Part shown: positions 27,107 to 36,466 of the stretch, one piece after another
How positions within the stretch are numbered: position 1 is the stretch's first letter
How the letters are laid out: each line of letters opens with the position of its first letter
NCBI RefSeq assembly: GCF_009908295.1
Contig: NZ_JAAALO010000003.1
Location: 496,001-560,000 of the forward strand
DNA: 64,000 nt
Direction: 5' to 3'
DNA from: Micromonospora rubida
GTDB lineage: Bacteria; Actinomycetota; Actinomycetes; Mycobacteriales; Micromonosporaceae
The notes under the pieces: generated by a model
What the model saw: only the letters and a program-made list of their open reading frames with translations
Databases searched by the model: none
Told to the model about the DNA's origin: nothing
Translations under genes and position numbers: made by a program

Positions 27107-28891
27107 GTGGACCAACCGCCGATCTCCGACTACGGGTTTCTGTCCGACTGCCGCTCCGGCGCGCTGGTCGGCCGGGACGGCTCGGTCGACTGGTGGTGCC
27201 CGGACCGGTTCGACGGCGCCTCGGTCTTCGGCCGGCTGCTGGATCCGCGGGGCGGGCACTGGCGGCTCGCGCCGCTCGCGCCGGCCCGGGTGGAACGGGC
27301 GTACCGGCCGGACACGCTGGTGCTACGCACGGTCCACCACACACCCTCCGGCAGCGTCGCGGTCACCGACGCACTCTCCGCCCAGATCGGCGCGCGTGGC
27401 CACGAGGTGGGGATGGGCTCCCCGGCCGTGCTGCTGCGGGTGGTCGAGGGGCTCACCGGCCGGGTCCGGATGGGCCTGGAGTTCGTTCCGCGCCCCGAGT
27501 ACGGCCTGCTCACCCCGTACCTGCACGAGCAGGACGACGGGGGTGTGCTGGCCGCCGCCGGGCCGGTCACGCTCGTGCTGCGCGGCACCGGGCCGGCCCT
27601 GCGCGCCGACCAGGACCGGGTCCGGCAGGAGTTCGAGGTCGCCGCCGGGCAGCGCTTCGGCTTCGACCTGGCGTACGCGCCGGCCTACCGCGATCGGCCG
27701 GCCCGGCTGGACCCGGTCGTCGCGCTCGCCGAGACGGTGCTGGCCTGGGAGGGGTTCCGGGAGACGCACCGCTACGACGGCGCGTACGCCCCGCAGGTGC
27801 GGCACGGCGCGACCGTCCTCACCGGTCTGACGTACGCCCGCAGCGGCGCGGTCGCCGCGGCCCTCACCACGTCGTTGCCGGAGCGGATCGGCGGCGACCG
27901 CAACTACGACTACCGCTTCTCCTGGCTGCGCGACTTCTCGATGACCATGAACGCCCTCTGGGTGGCCGCCTGCCCGACCGAGGCCTCCCGGCTCTTCGCC
28001 TGGGCGGCCCGCTCGATCGGCCGGGTCGGCGGGACGCCGGTGCCCGTGCTGTTCGGGCTGGAGGGGGAGCGGGACCTCTCCGAGCAGGACTGCACCCACC
28101 TGCGCGGGTACGCCGACAGCCGACCGGTCCGGGTCGGCAACGACGCCTGGCGGCAGCGCCAGCTCGACGTGCCGGGCGAGGTCATCTCGGCGGTCTGGCG
28201 GCTGCGCGAGCAACTCGGCGAACCGTTCGCGGAAGAGCTGCGGGAGATGGTGGTGGGGCTCGCCGAGCAGGTCGCCGCGACCTGGCGGCTGCCCGACCGG
28301 GGGATGTGGGAGACCCGGGACACCGACCGGCACTACCTGTCGTCCAAGGTGCTGTGCTGGACGGCGCTGGACCGGGCGGTCGTGCTGGCCCCGCAGCTCG
28401 GCGACCGGGCCGACCCCCGCCGCTGGGCGGCGATCCGGGACGAGATCCGCGCGACCGTGCTCCGCGAGGGCTGGAACGACCGGGTCGGCGCGTACACCGG
28501 GGCCTTCGGCTCGACGGAGCTGGACGCCTCGGCCCTCTTCCTGCCGGTGGTGCACTTCCTGGAGGCGTCCGACCCGCGGATGCGCGCCACCATCGCGGTG
28601 GTCGAACGCGAGCTGGGCACCGACGACGGGCTGGTGCGGCGCTGGAACACCGACCCGGCCGGCTTCCTGCTCTGCTCGTTCTGGCTGGTGGAGTGCCTGG
28701 TGCTGGCCGGTGAGCCGGAGCGGGCCCGGCGGCTGTTCGAGCGGGTCCTCGGGCACGCCAACGACGTGGGGCTGTTCGCCGAGCAGATCGACCCGCGCAC
28801 GGGGGCCCAGCTGGGCAACTTCCCGCAGGCGCTGTCCCACATCGGCTTGATCAACGCCGCCTGGCGGCTCACCGACCCGGCGGCGGCCTGA
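27107..28891 (+). CDS. Glycoside hydrolase family 15 enzyme (trehalase/glucoamylase type)
   Basis: 594 residues, cytosolic. N-terminal beta-sandwich beginning SDYGFLSDCRSGALVGRDGSVDWWCPDRFD, the signature of the bacterial GH15 group. The (alpha/alpha)6 barrel includes NYDYRFSWLRDFSMTMNAL and the catalytic region near WETRD. The last part, GLFAEQIDP followed by GNFPQALSHIGLINAA, is also family typical. Homologues act on trehalose or alpha-glucans; mycobacterial members are trehalases. GTG start. No trehalose synthesis gene is adjacent. Confidence 0.93.
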   Translation: MDQPPISDYGFLSDCRSGALVGRDGSVDWWCPDRFDGASVFGRLLDPRGGHWRLAPLAPARVERAYRPDTLVLRTVHHTPSGSVAVTDALSAQIGARGHEVGMGSPAVLLRVVEGLTGRVRMGLEFVPRPEYGLLTPYLHEQDDGGVLAAAGPVTLVLRGTGPALRADQDRVRQEFEVAAGQRFGFDLAYAPAYRDRPARLDPVVALAETVLAWEGFRETHRYDGAYAPQVRHGATVLTGLTYARSGAVAAALTTSLPERIGGDRNYDYRFSWLRDFSMTMNALWVAACPTEASRLFAWAARSIGRVGGTPVPVLFGLEGERDLSEQDCTHLRGYADSRPVRVGNDAWRQRQLDVPGEVISAVWRLREQLGEPFAEELREMVVGLAEQVAATWRLPDRGMWETRDTDRHYLSSKVLCWTALDRAVVLAPQLGDRADPRRWAAIRDEIRATVLREGWNDRVGAYTGAFGSTELDASALFLPVVHFLEASDPRMRATIAVVERELGTDDGLVRRWNTDPAGFLLCSFWLVECLVLAGEPERARRLFERVLGHANDVGLFAEQIDPRTGAQLGNFPQALSHIGLINAAWRLTDPAAA

Positions 28892-28969
28892 GCGGGCCGC
28901 GCGCGACCGGTCGCGGGCGTGCTGCCCGGGTTGGGCATGGTCGGTGGGATCGTGGGTAGAACAGCCGCC

Positions 28970-29755
28970 ATGGACAGCCTCGACGAGCCCACCGCACTGC
29001 TCCCCGGCGATGTGCGGATGCCGCTGCTCGGCTTCGGCACCTGGCAGGCCACGGGCCAGGCCGGGTGCGACGCCGTGCTCGCCGCCCTCGACGCCGGTTA
29101 CCGGCACCTCGACACCGCCACCATGTACGGCAACGAGGAGGAGGTGGGCCGGGCGGTCCGGGAGAGCGGGCTGCGCCGGGAGGACATCTTCATCACCACG
29201 AAGCTGCCGCCGGACCGGGTGGGGCGGGAGCGGGAGACGATCGAGGCGAGTCTCCGCGCGCTCGGCACCGACCACGTCGACCTCTGGCTGATCCACTGGC
29301 CGCCGTCCACGCCGGGCGACAGCATCCCGATGTGGCGGGAGCTGCTCGCCGCCCGGGACGAGAACCTGACCCGGGCGGTCGGGGTGAGCAACTACAGCAC
29401 GGCGCAGATCGACGAGCTGATCCAGGCCACCGAGGAGAACCCGGCGGTCAACCAGATCCGGTGGAGCCCGTCGCTGTACGACCGGCAGCGGCACCTGGAA
29501 CACCGGGACCGGGGTGTGGTGCTGGAGGGGTACAGCCCGTTCAAGTCCAGCGACCTGGCGGACCCGGTGCTGACCCGGATCGCCGCCGCGCACGACGTGT
29601 CGCCGGCCCAGGTGGTGCTGCGCTGGCACATCGACCACGAGACCGTGGTGATCCCGAAGTCGGTCACGCCGGAACGGATCAGGGCCAACGCCGATATCTG
29701 GGGGTTCTCGCTGACCGCCGAGGAGATGCGCGACATCGACGCCCTGGGCACCTGA
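28970..29755 (+). CDS. Aldo/keto reductase
   Basis: 261 residues, second AKR of the window. Tetrad D48 (RHLDTA), Y53 (MYGNE), K78 (TTKL), H109 (LIHWP); cofactor strand VIPKSVTPE. ATG 28970 begins the conserved domain; a TAGAAC seven bases upstream hints at a leaderless start. Reduces an unknown aldehyde or ketone with NADPH. Follows the GH15 gene by 79 bases. Confidence 0.92.
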   Translation: MDSLDEPTALLPGDVRMPLLGFGTWQATGQAGCDAVLAALDAGYRHLDTATMYGNEEEVGRAVRESGLRREDIFITTKLPPDRVGRERETIEASLRALGTDHVDLWLIHWPPSTPGDSIPMWRELLAARDENLTRAVGVSNYSTAQIDELIQATEENPAVNQIRWSPSLYDRQRHLEHRDRGVVLEGYSPFKSSDLADPVLTRIAAAHDVSPAQVVLRWHIDHETVVIPKSVTPERIRANADIWGFSLTAEEMRDIDALGT

Positions 29756-30134
29756 GCCCCGCCGGTGTCGCCATCGTCGCGTCGGGCCTCCTGCCGCCGG
29801 CCCCGCCTCGACGGACACGATCAACGAATCCACACACGCCCTTCCGGAAAGCAGTGTCGACAGCGCCGGCATGGACGTCGACGTGAGGATCCAAGCGTTC
29901 GCTCGCCCGCTCTTTCACGGAAAGAGTGGTCATCCCGGCCGGGATAACCACTCTTTCCGTGAAGTTGCGCGCAGGTGCGCCCGCCCTCGGCGGGTCGGCC
30001 GTGACCGGGGGGAGCGGTCCCGCGAGATCGGCGGCACTTTGGCCAGGGCCTCGGTCTCGCCTGTCCTCAGGATCGAAATGACGTCGACTGTGGTGGGCCG
30101 GACTGGTACACCTGTTGACGGTGAAGGGGCGCGG
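29756..30134. other. 379-base region without a supported gene, containing a palindrome
   Basis: It holds the 50-bp palindrome at 29914-29963. Base composition falls towards the right end, where the orphan gene begins. One frame is open throughout, but it has no local codon bias before 30078. Confidence 0.5.
29914..29963. repeat. Loopless 50-bp palindrome
   Basis: 24 of 25 base pairs match about the centre 29938/29939; the arms start TTCACGGAAAGAGTGGT. No spacer, so it is a cruciform-type or double-site element and not a classical terminator. Located 159 bases after the AKR stop. Could be a mobile REP-type element or a regulator site. Confidence 0.8.
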
Positions 30135-30488
30135 GTGGAAGCGGAATTGATGCTCGGTGTGCTGGACGGGCCGGTGCCTCGGCTCGACGAGTTGGCCCGC
30201 CAGTTGGGCCAGGTTCTCGGCTTCGACCTGAATCGGGAGGGCTCGGGCGAGGAAATGTACGGCGGTGCGAACAGTTTGTGGCGGGTGTGGCTCACCTTTG
30301 ACCCGGCGGACCTGGAGCCGTTCAAAACCCATCCGTACACGCTGGAAATCGGTTTCCTCGGGCATCCTGCCCTCGATCAGGTGGAGTCGTTGTACGAAAG
30401 GCTGGCGGCGATCGGTCGCTACCGGATCATGATGGCTGTCGACTATAGATGTATTCGGTCGACACACACGCTCTGTGAGGACTACTGA
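30135..30488 (+). CDS. Orphan small protein, unknown function
   Basis: 117 residues from GTG 30135 (GAAGGGG 7 bases upstream); an ATG at 30078 preceded by AGGA is an alternative giving 136. Not recognised. Pattern: helix LDELARQLGQVLGFDL, strand LWRVWLTFDPADLEPF, YTLEIGFLGH, then helix and strand ending in a Cys-containing tail. Noticeably lower GC and different codon use than its neighbours. Style, size and company resemble immunity proteins of polymorphic toxin systems, but no toxin gene is present. Confidence 0.6.
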   Translation: MEAELMLGVLDGPVPRLDELARQLGQVLGFDLNREGSGEEMYGGANSLWRVWLTFDPADLEPFKTHPYTLEIGFLGHPALDQVESLYERLAAIGRYRIMMAVDYRCIRSTHTLCEDY

Positions 30489-30532
30489 CACCCGTCGCTT
30501 TCCCCGAAAGCTGAGACTTGATTGCGGGTGGA

Positions 30533-30952
30533 GTGGAAGAAGCCCGTCCTCCGGCCGAGCAAGCCGACTACGGCGATCTTCGTGACCGGTTGCTCGCCTC
30601 CGGCCCCAACGGCCACGAACTGGACTCGCCGTGGAGCACGTACGCGCAGGACGCCCTCACGTGCATCGACGCGGCCTTGGTCGCGTCGTCGCTTTCGGCT
30701 GAGGAGTTTCGCGACGTCTGGATCGAGTTCGCCGTGGAGCCGATGGTCGCGTCGCTCAACGCGCGTGGCTACGACGTCTGGCACGAGCCCGTCCCGGCCG
30801 GTGGCAGCCCACTCCAGGTCGAACTCGACAACGTCGTCGAGTTCCTGACCGAGGCTGCCGTCAGGCTGTCCCGGTCAGACGAGGTCACTTCCTCGGACTA
30901 CGCCGAACTGATCCGGGAAGCGGCAGTGATCCGGCCACCATTCGACAGGTAG
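30533..30952 (+). CDS. Orphan small acidic protein, unknown function
   Basis: 139 residues from GTG 30533; TTG 30518 is possible. Not recognised. Mostly helical and acidic (YAQDALTCIDAALVAS, LSAEEFRDVWIEFAVEPMVASLN, VVEFLTEAAVRL). It follows the other orphan by 44 bases, probably in one transcript, and ends at a bidirectional terminator. Acidic helical proteins of this size are frequent among immunity proteins and antitoxins; that is a guess from style. Confidence 0.6.
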   Translation: MEEARPPAEQADYGDLRDRLLASGPNGHELDSPWSTYAQDALTCIDAALVASSLSAEEFRDVWIEFAVEPMVASLNARGYDVWHEPVPAGGSPLQVELDNVVEFLTEAAVRLSRSDEVTSSDYAELIREAAVIRPPFDR

Positions 30953-30956
30953 CCGG

Positions 30957-31001
30957 GTGCGTGGAGGGGTGGAGGCCGCACCGGCCCATCCCTCCACGCA
31001 C
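30957..31001. terminator. Bidirectional terminator between orphan gene and GH12 gene
   Basis: Stem of 16 pairs (GTGCGTGGAGGG outer part, one G-U) with a 13-base loop, between the convergent stops at 30952 and 31010. Confidence 0.7.
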
Positions 31002-31009
31002 GTTCGGCG

Positions 31010-32131
31010 TCAGCGCCGCGTGCAGGTCTGGCCGTTGAGCGTGAAGCTGGTCGGCGAGGAGTACGTGCCGTTCAGCGTCCCCTGGTAGCCGAAGCTGGCG
31101 GTGCCGCCCGGGGTGAGCGTCCCGTTGTGGCCGATGTTCCGGGCGGTCACCGCCGACCCGCTCTGGGTCACGGTGGCGTTCCACGAGCCGGTGATCTGCT
31201 GCCCGGTCGGCAGGCTGTACGCCAGCGTCCAGCCGTTGACCGTCGACGAGCCGGTGTTGGTGATCTGCACGTCGGCGGTGAACCCGTTGTTCCACGAGTT
31301 CGGCGTGTACTTCACCGCGCAGCCGCCCCCGGCCGGGGGCGTGGTCGGAGGCGGGGTGGTGGGCGGGGTGCCACCGGTGTTCACCGACTGCGAGAACGAG
31401 TTGACCGCCAGCCCCGCGCCGCCCTGCCACGGCTCGAAGCCGGCCTGGATGCTGGTCAGGTACCAGGAGCTGGTGATCGCCCCCCGGTTGCGCGTGTCGT
31501 TGATGAAATCCAGGACGTCGAAGTTCATCGACGGGATCGCCGACGGGGCCAGGTAGGAGATGACGTTGTTGCCGCCGTTGTTGCCCCGCCAGACCTCCCA
31601 GGTGCGGCCGGCGACGGTGGCGCTGCCCACCGGGGAGCCGATCGGCTGGATCGAGCCCTGTCGGTTGAGCCAGATCATGATCTCCATCTGGTTCACCCCG
31701 TCCCGCTTCGGCGACGGGTCCAGCCAGATGTCGTACGAGGCGTTGTAGGTCGCCCCACTGACGTAGTTGTAGCTGATGCTGCTGGGCGCGCTGCTGATCT
31801 GGCTCACCTGGACCGGCAGGTTCGTGCCGGGGGAGCAGTTGGTGTAGTGGCAACCCACGAAGATCGACGGGTACGACACCGGCGCTCCGTTGGTCGGGGC
31901 CGAGCCCTGCTGGCTGGTGATGCCGAACCCGCTGCCGGTGGCGTTGATGCACTGTTGGGCGCTGGTGCCCCAGCGGTTGTTCTGCACGACGTACTTCCCG
32001 CCGACGACCGTCGAGCCGTACTGCTCGCAGATCTGGGTGTCGGCGGAGGCGCTGCCGCCGAGGGCGACGGCGACGAGCGAGCCTGCGGCGAGCAGGCCGG
32101 CGGCCGCGAGGGCGCGGAGTGGACGCTTCAT
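31010..32131 (-). CDS. Secreted GH12 endoglucanase with C-terminal CBM2
   Basis: 373 residues. Signal peptide 1-30. GH12 jelly-roll 32-250 with the nucleophile E150 (QMEIMIWL) and an acid/base Glu in QAGFEPW near 238. A Pro/Thr linker leads to a family 2 cellulose-binding module (about 275-373; CAVKYTPNSWNNGFTADVQITN, closing Cys). Cuts beta-1,4-glucan outside the cell. ATG 32131 follows AAGGAG. A CebR/CelR-type operator lies 43 bases upstream, so expression should be induced by cello-oligosaccharides. Confidence 0.95.
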   Translation of the reverse strand: MKRPLRALAAAGLLAAGSLVAVALGGSASADTQICEQYGSTVVGGKYVVQNNRWGTSAQQCINATGSGFGITSQQGSAPTNGAPVSYPSIFVGCHYTNCSPGTNLPVQVSQISSAPSSISYNYVSGATYNASYDIWLDPSPKRDGVNQMEIMIWLNRQGSIQPIGSPVGSATVAGRTWEVWRGNNGGNNVISYLAPSAIPSMNFDVLDFINDTRNRGAITSSWYLTSIQAGFEPWQGGAGLAVNSFSQSVNTGGTPPTTPPPTTPPAGGGCAVKYTPNSWNNGFTADVQITNTGSSTVNGWTLAYSLPTGQQITGSWNATVTQSGSAVTARNIGHNGTLTPGGTASFGYQGTLNGTYSSPTSFTLNGQTCTRR

Positions 32132-32448
32132 GATGCTCCTTGGCTTCGGCGTCGGATGGGTCCTGAGGTGGGGCGGGAGCGCTCCCATGCTCTGTAAACA
32201 CATTCACATGCTTGAAACCCTTGCGCAACCGGGACCGGCTCGTTTTCGTCCCCGGCCGCATTCGTCGGCGTGAATCACGCCCCGGCGGGCGCCTGGCCGG
32301 CCGGGCGCCGGGCCCCTCCGGTGATCGACACGGTCCCGTCGGGGGAGGTGACCCGCCCCGGACGAACGGCCCTGGCGTGCCCCGATCGCACCGAGTAGTG
32401 TCTTGCCTCCAGCGCGTGCCGAACTCCCCTCCGGAGGCGTACACCACG
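32132..32448. other. 317-base divergent promoter region, GH12 / FAD monooxygenase
   Basis: Contains the CebR/CelR-like box at 32174-32187, an AT-rich tract at 32190-32225 likely to hold the cellulase promoter, and a TAGTGT at 32396-32401 that could be the -10 of the monooxygenase gene. Confidence 0.5.
32174..32187. promoter_or_regulatory. CebR/CelR-like operator
   Basis: CGGGAGCGCTCCCA matches 13 of 14 bases of the palindrome TGGGAGCGCTCCCA bound by CebR of Streptomyces and CelR of Thermobifida. It lies 43 bp upstream of the cellulase start. Confidence 0.8.
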
Positions 32449-33555
32449 ATGGGTGGCTCTCCCCTGCGCATTCTCGTCGTCGGCGCGGGCATCGCCGGTC
32501 TGGCTGTGGCCCGAGCGCTGCGGATGGCGGGTTTCCGGCCCGACGTCACCGAGAAGCTGCCCCCGTCGGAACTCGTCGACACCGGCCTCTACCTGCCCGG
32601 CAATGCGGCGCGGGCGCTGCGCCGGCTGGACCTCGACGGCCCGGTGCGCCCGCTCGGGCAGGTCGTCCACCGGCAGCGCTTCCTCGACGCCTCCGGCGCC
32701 CCGCTGTGCGAGGTCGACCTGGACGCCCTCTGGGCCGACGTCGGCGAGTGCCGGGCGCTGCCCTGGTCCGAGCTGTACCGGGTGCTGCTCACCGGGGCCG
32801 GCGGCGCGGTCCGGCACGGGGCCGAGGTGTGCGGGATCGAGCTGCTGCCCGCTGCCGTCGGCGTCACCTTCGCCGACGGCACCGCCGCCGAGTACGACCT
32901 GGTGGTCGGCGCGGACGGCCCGCGCTCGGCGGTGCGCTCCCTGGCCGCGCTGGGCGGGCCGTCCCGGCCGGCGGGTCAGGTGGTCTACCGGGCCGTGGTC
33001 CGGGGCGGCCCCCGGGTCGACGAGTGGACCGCGCTGCTCGGCCAACGGGCCGGCTTCCTCGTCGTGCCGCTCGGTGCCGGGCGGCTCTACTGTTACGCCG
33101 ACGAGGCGGGCACGGTGCCGCCGGCCGACCCGCAGGCCCGGCTCCGCGAGCTGTTCGGCGGGTACGGCGGGCCGGTGCCGGAGGTGCTGGAGGTGCTGGA
33201 ACGGGTGCACGTCGGCACCACCGAGGAGGTCGAGCTGGGGCGCTGGTCCCGGGGGCGGGTGCTGCTCGTCGGCGACGCCGCCCACGCCACCGCCCCGACC
33301 CTGTCCCAGGGGGCGGCCATGGCGCTGGAGGACGCCGTGGTGCTGGCCGACTCGCTGAAGGGGGCCGACACCGTCGAGGCGGCCCTGATGGCGTACGAGA
33401 GTCGCCGTCGTCCGCGTACCCGGTGGGTGCGGGACCGGACCAGGGACCGCAACCGCACCCGCGACGTCCCGCCGGCGCTGCGCGACCCGCTGCTGCGCGG
33501 GCGCGGCGCGCGGATCTTCGGCGAGCACTACCGGTTGTTGGTCGACCCGCTCTGA
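32449..33555 (+). CDS. FAD-dependent monooxygenase (salicylate/PHBH group)
   Basis: 368 residues. Rossmann GAGIAG near residue 11, the DG motif VVGADGPRSAVRS, and the GD motif VLLVGDAAHATAPTLSQG. Belongs to group A flavin monooxygenases, which hydroxylate aromatic or polyketide substrates with NAD(P)H and O2. The Arg-rich tail is specific to this protein. ATG 32449 with GGAGG about 10 bases upstream. No neighbouring catabolic genes. Confidence 0.92.
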   Translation: MGGSPLRILVVGAGIAGLAVARALRMAGFRPDVTEKLPPSELVDTGLYLPGNAARALRRLDLDGPVRPLGQVVHRQRFLDASGAPLCEVDLDALWADVGECRALPWSELYRVLLTGAGGAVRHGAEVCGIELLPAAVGVTFADGTAAEYDLVVGADGPRSAVRSLAALGGPSRPAGQVVYRAVVRGGPRVDEWTALLGQRAGFLVVPLGAGRLYCYADEAGTVPPADPQARLRELFGGYGGPVPEVLEVLERVHVGTTEEVELGRWSRGRVLLVGDAAHATAPTLSQGAAMALEDAVVLADSLKGADTVEAALMAYESRRRPRTRWVRDRTRDRNRTRDVPPALRDPLLRGRGARIFGEHYRLLVDPL

Positions 33556-33693
33556 GGGCTCGCCGCGGGGCGGTCATCGTAGCCGCCCACCCCACGCGGC
33601 ACCCCCACCTGCCGGGGACTATCCTTCCTCCGGATGACGGCTCGTAGATAACCACGCGTGCCGAGCGGCACAACCCAGAACCGGAGGCCACTC

Positions 33694-35451
33694 GTGACCA
33701 CCGTCGCACCCAAGCCGGTCGTGACCCGGCCCTGGCCGGTACGAGAGCCGGTCAAGGGGTCGGCCTTCTCGCGGCTGCTGCGCACCACGGACGCGAAGCA
33801 GATCGGGATCATGTACATGATCACCGCGTTCGTGTTCTTCATGGTCGGCGGCCTGATGGCGCTGATCATGCGGGCCGAGCTGGCTCGCCCCGGGCTGCAG
33901 TTCCTGTCGCCGGAGCAGTACAACCAGCTGTTCACGATGCACGGCACGATCATGCTGCTGTTCTTCGCGACGCCGGTCGTGTTCGCCTTCGCGAACTATG
34001 TGGTGCCGCTCCAGATCGGCGCCCCGGACGTGTCGTTCCCGCGACTGAACGCCTTCGCCTACTGGCTCTACCTGTTCGGCGGCCTGATGGCGACCGGCGG
34101 CTTCCTCACCCCGACCGGCGCGGCGGACTTCGGCTGGACGGCGTACACCCCGCTGAGCTCGGTCGAGCACTCGCCGGGCATCGGCGCCAACATGTGGGTC
34201 GTCGGCCTGGCCATCTCCGGTCTGGGCACGATCCTCGGCGCGGTGAACCTGATCACCACGATCCTGACCCTGCGCGCGCCCGGCATGACCATGTTCCGGA
34301 TGCCGATCTTCACCTGGAACATGCTGGTCACCAGCCTGCTGGCGATCCTGATCTTCCCGCTGCTGGCCGCCGCGCTCTTCGCGCTCGCCTCGGACCGGCT
34401 GCTCGGCTCACACGTGTACGACCCGGCCACCGGCGGGCCGATGCTCTGGCAGCACCTGTTCTGGTTCTTCGGGCACCCCGAGGTCTACATCATCGCGTTG
34501 CCGTTCTTCGGCATCATCTCCGAGGTCATCCCGGTCTTCTCCCGCAAGCCGATCTTCGGGTACAAGGGTCTGGTCGCCGCGACCATCTCCATCGCTGCCC
34601 TGTCGATGAGCGTGTGGGCGCACCACATGTTCTCCACCGGCCAGGTGCTGCTGCCGTTCTTCAGCTTCCTGAGCTACCTGATCGCCGTCCCGACCGGTAT
34701 GAAGTTCTTCAACTGGCTCGGCACCATGTGGCGGGGCCAGATCACCTTCGAGACGCCGATGCTGTTCGCGGTCGGCTTCCTGGTGACGTTCCTCTTCGGC
34801 GGCCTGACCGGTGTGCTGCTGGCCAGCCCGCCGCTCGACTTCCAGGTGCACGACTCGTACTTCGTGGTGGCGCACTTCCACTACGTGCTCTTCGGCACGA
34901 TCGTGTTCGCCGTCTTCTCCGGGATCTACTTCTGGTTCCCGAAGATGTTCGGCCGGATGCTCGACGAGCGGCTGGGCAAGATCCACTTCTGGCTGACGAT
35001 GATCGGCTTCCACACCACCTTCCTGGTGCAGCACTGGCTCGGCGCCGAGGGCATGCCCCGCCGGTACGCCGACTACCTGCCCAGCGACGGCTTCACCACG
35101 CTGAACACGATCTCCACGATCGGCGCGTTCATCACCGGCATCTCGACCCTGCCGTTCATCTGGAACTGCTGGAAGTCGTACAAGACCGGCCCGGTGGTCG
35201 AGGTCGACGACCCGTGGGGTCACGGCAACTCGCTGGAGTGGGCGACCAGCTCGCCGCCCCCGCTGCGCAACTTCGACCGGATGCCGCGGATCCGCTCCGA
35301 GCGCCCGGCGTTCGACGCGAAGTTCCCGGAGCTGGCCGCCGGCCAGAGCCTGGCCGGCCCGCCCGAGGGCGGCGCGAAGCCGCTGACCAGCGAGTCCAAC
35401 GGTGGCGCCAGCTACCAGGAGGACACCGCCGGGAACCTCGACCAGCGCTGA
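33694..35451 (+). CDS. ctaD: Cytochrome c oxidase subunit I
   Basis: 585 residues, twelve-helix haem-copper oxidase core. Ligands: FTMHGTIM (haem a), [17 protein letters not shown] (Cu-B His cross-linked to Tyr), HH of WAHHMF, and [16 protein letters not shown] (haem a3 and a). Terminal reductase of the aerobic respiratory chain in the membrane. GTG 33694 is preferred for its GGAGG six bases upstream; another GTG at 33658 is weaker. Stands alone, as is usual for actinobacterial ctaD. Terminator follows. Confidence 0.97.
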   Translation: MTTVAPKPVVTRPWPVREPVKGSAFSRLLRTTDAKQIGIMYMITAFVFFMVGGLMALIMRAELARPGLQFLSPEQYNQLFTMHGTIMLLFFATPVVFAFANYVVPLQIGAPDVSFPRLNAFAYWLYLFGGLMATGGFLTPTGAADFGWTAYTPLSSVEHSPGIGANMWVVGLAISGLGTILGAVNLITTILTLRAPGMTMFRMPIFTWNMLVTSLLAILIFPLLAAALFALASDRLLGSHVYDPATGGPMLWQHLFWFFGHPEVYIIALPFFGIISEVIPVFSRKPIFGYKGLVAATISIAALSMSVWAHHMFSTGQVLLPFFSFLSYLIAVPTGMKFFNWLGTMWRGQITFETPMLFAVGFLVTFLFGGLTGVLLASPPLDFQVHDSYFVVAHFHYVLFGTIVFAVFSGIYFWFPKMFGRMLDERLGKIHFWLTMIGFHTTFLVQHWLGAEGMPRRYADYLPSDGFTTLNTISTIGAFITGISTLPFIWNCWKSYKTGPVVEVDDPWGHGNSLEWATSSPPPLRNFDRMPRIRSERPAFDAKFPELAAGQSLAGPPEGGAKPLTSESNGGASYQEDTAGNLDQR

Positions 35452-35466
35452 CCCACACCGCACCGT

Positions 35467-35508
35467 ACGACGGGCGCCGCACCCCACCGGGGGTACGGCG
35501 CCCGTCGT
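35467..35508 (+). terminator. Terminator of ctaD
   Basis: 13-bp perfect outer stem (ACGACGGGCGCCG), a further five inner pairs, small loop, followed by TTTCTT: a near-canonical intrinsic terminator 16 bases after the stop. Confidence 0.85.
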
Positions 35509-35527
35509 TTCTTCCCGGGACGAGTTG

Positions 35528-36349
35528 TCACGCCGTGCCACCCCGGCGACTCGCGAGTCGGTCGACGGAACCGGAGGCCAGATCGCCTGAAACTGGCAGT
35601 TCGAGGGTGAGCAGCGGCTCCGCGAACACCGGCGCTGGCGCGTCGGGGTCTGCGGCGACAGCCTGCTCCAGCCGGCGGAAGCCGGCGTCCAGTTCGTCGG
35701 GACCGAGCTGCGCGAAGAACGAGAGGGTGCGCAGGCGCAGCCGTTCGAGCATGTCGGCGCGGGTGCCCGAGGGCGGCTCGGTGACCGTGCCGAAACCAGC
35801 AACGCGCCAGCCGACCGAGGTGAACGTCGCGATGGCCTCGTGCAGCGGCTGAAACAGCGCGGCGTCCGCCTCGTAACCGCGTGGGAAGTGCTCCAGCCAC
35901 CATGGTCGGGGATGGTGGTCGCTGAAATTCGCGCGCAGTAGCAGCCGCCCGCCGGGCCTGAGCACCCTGGCCAGTTCCCGGGCTGCTCGGGGCTTGTCCT
36001 GGACGTGGTGCCAGGACAGGAACATGAGAGCGTAGTCGGCGCTGCCGGACGGCACCGGCATGTCCTCGGCGGCGCCTGCCAGATATCGCACACCGGGATG
36101 CTGGGACCGCGTCTGCGCGACCTCGCGCATGCGGACCGACGGCTCGACACCGGTGACCGGCCCGAACGCTTGGGCCAGCGCGGGGGTGAACCGGCCGGTC
36201 CCCGAGCCGACGTCCAGCCCCACCAGCGGACGCCGCTCGGGCAGCACCGCTCTGAAGGCGCTGATCCACACGCCAAGTTGCCGCTGGGTGAGCGCGCGGC
36301 CCTGCGCGTAGTCCTGGTGCTGCTCCGTGTCGTAGTCGATCGACCTCAT
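35528..36349 (-). CDS. SAM-dependent class I methyltransferase
   Basis: 273 residues. Motif I LDVGSGTGRF, motif II GVEPS, then AEDMPVPSGSADYALMFLSWHHVQD and RVLRPGGRLLLRANF, the UbiE/Methyltransf_11 pattern. Cytosolic; substrate unknown. ATG 36349 has GGGAGGTG directly upstream. Tandem CGATATATCG boxes lie 40-75 bases upstream, implying tight repression by a dimeric regulator. Confidence 0.92.
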   Translation of the reverse strand: MRSIDYDTEQHQDYAQGRALTQRQLGVWISAFRAVLPERRPLVGLDVGSGTGRFTPALAQAFGPVTGVEPSVRMREVAQTRSQHPGVRYLAGAAEDMPVPSGSADYALMFLSWHHVQDKPRAARELARVLRPGGRLLLRANFSDHHPRPWWLEHFPRGYEADAALFQPLHEAIATFTSVGWRVAGFGTVTEPPSGTRADMLERLRLRTLSFFAQLGPDELDAGFRRLEQAVAADPDAPAPVFAEPLLTLELPVSGDLASGSVDRLASRRGGTA

Positions 36350-36389
36350 CGCACCTCCCGCGTCAGCCGGGCGACCGCAGGCCCTCCGC

Positions 36390-36422
36390 CCGATATATCG
36401 GCTCGATATATCGGACGATATC
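36390..36422. promoter_or_regulatory. Tandem CGATATATCG operator boxes
   Basis: CCGATATATCGG at 36390-36401 and CGATATATCG at 36404-36413, centres 13 bp apart, followed by a half copy CGATATCC at 36416-36423. Surrounded by very GC-rich DNA. It precedes the methyltransferase gene and lies behind the stop of the MFS gene. Which repressor binds is unknown. Confidence 0.7.
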
Positions 36423-36466
36423 CATTGCCGCGCCACCCCACAAGGCGCGCAGCTTTCCCGACACCG

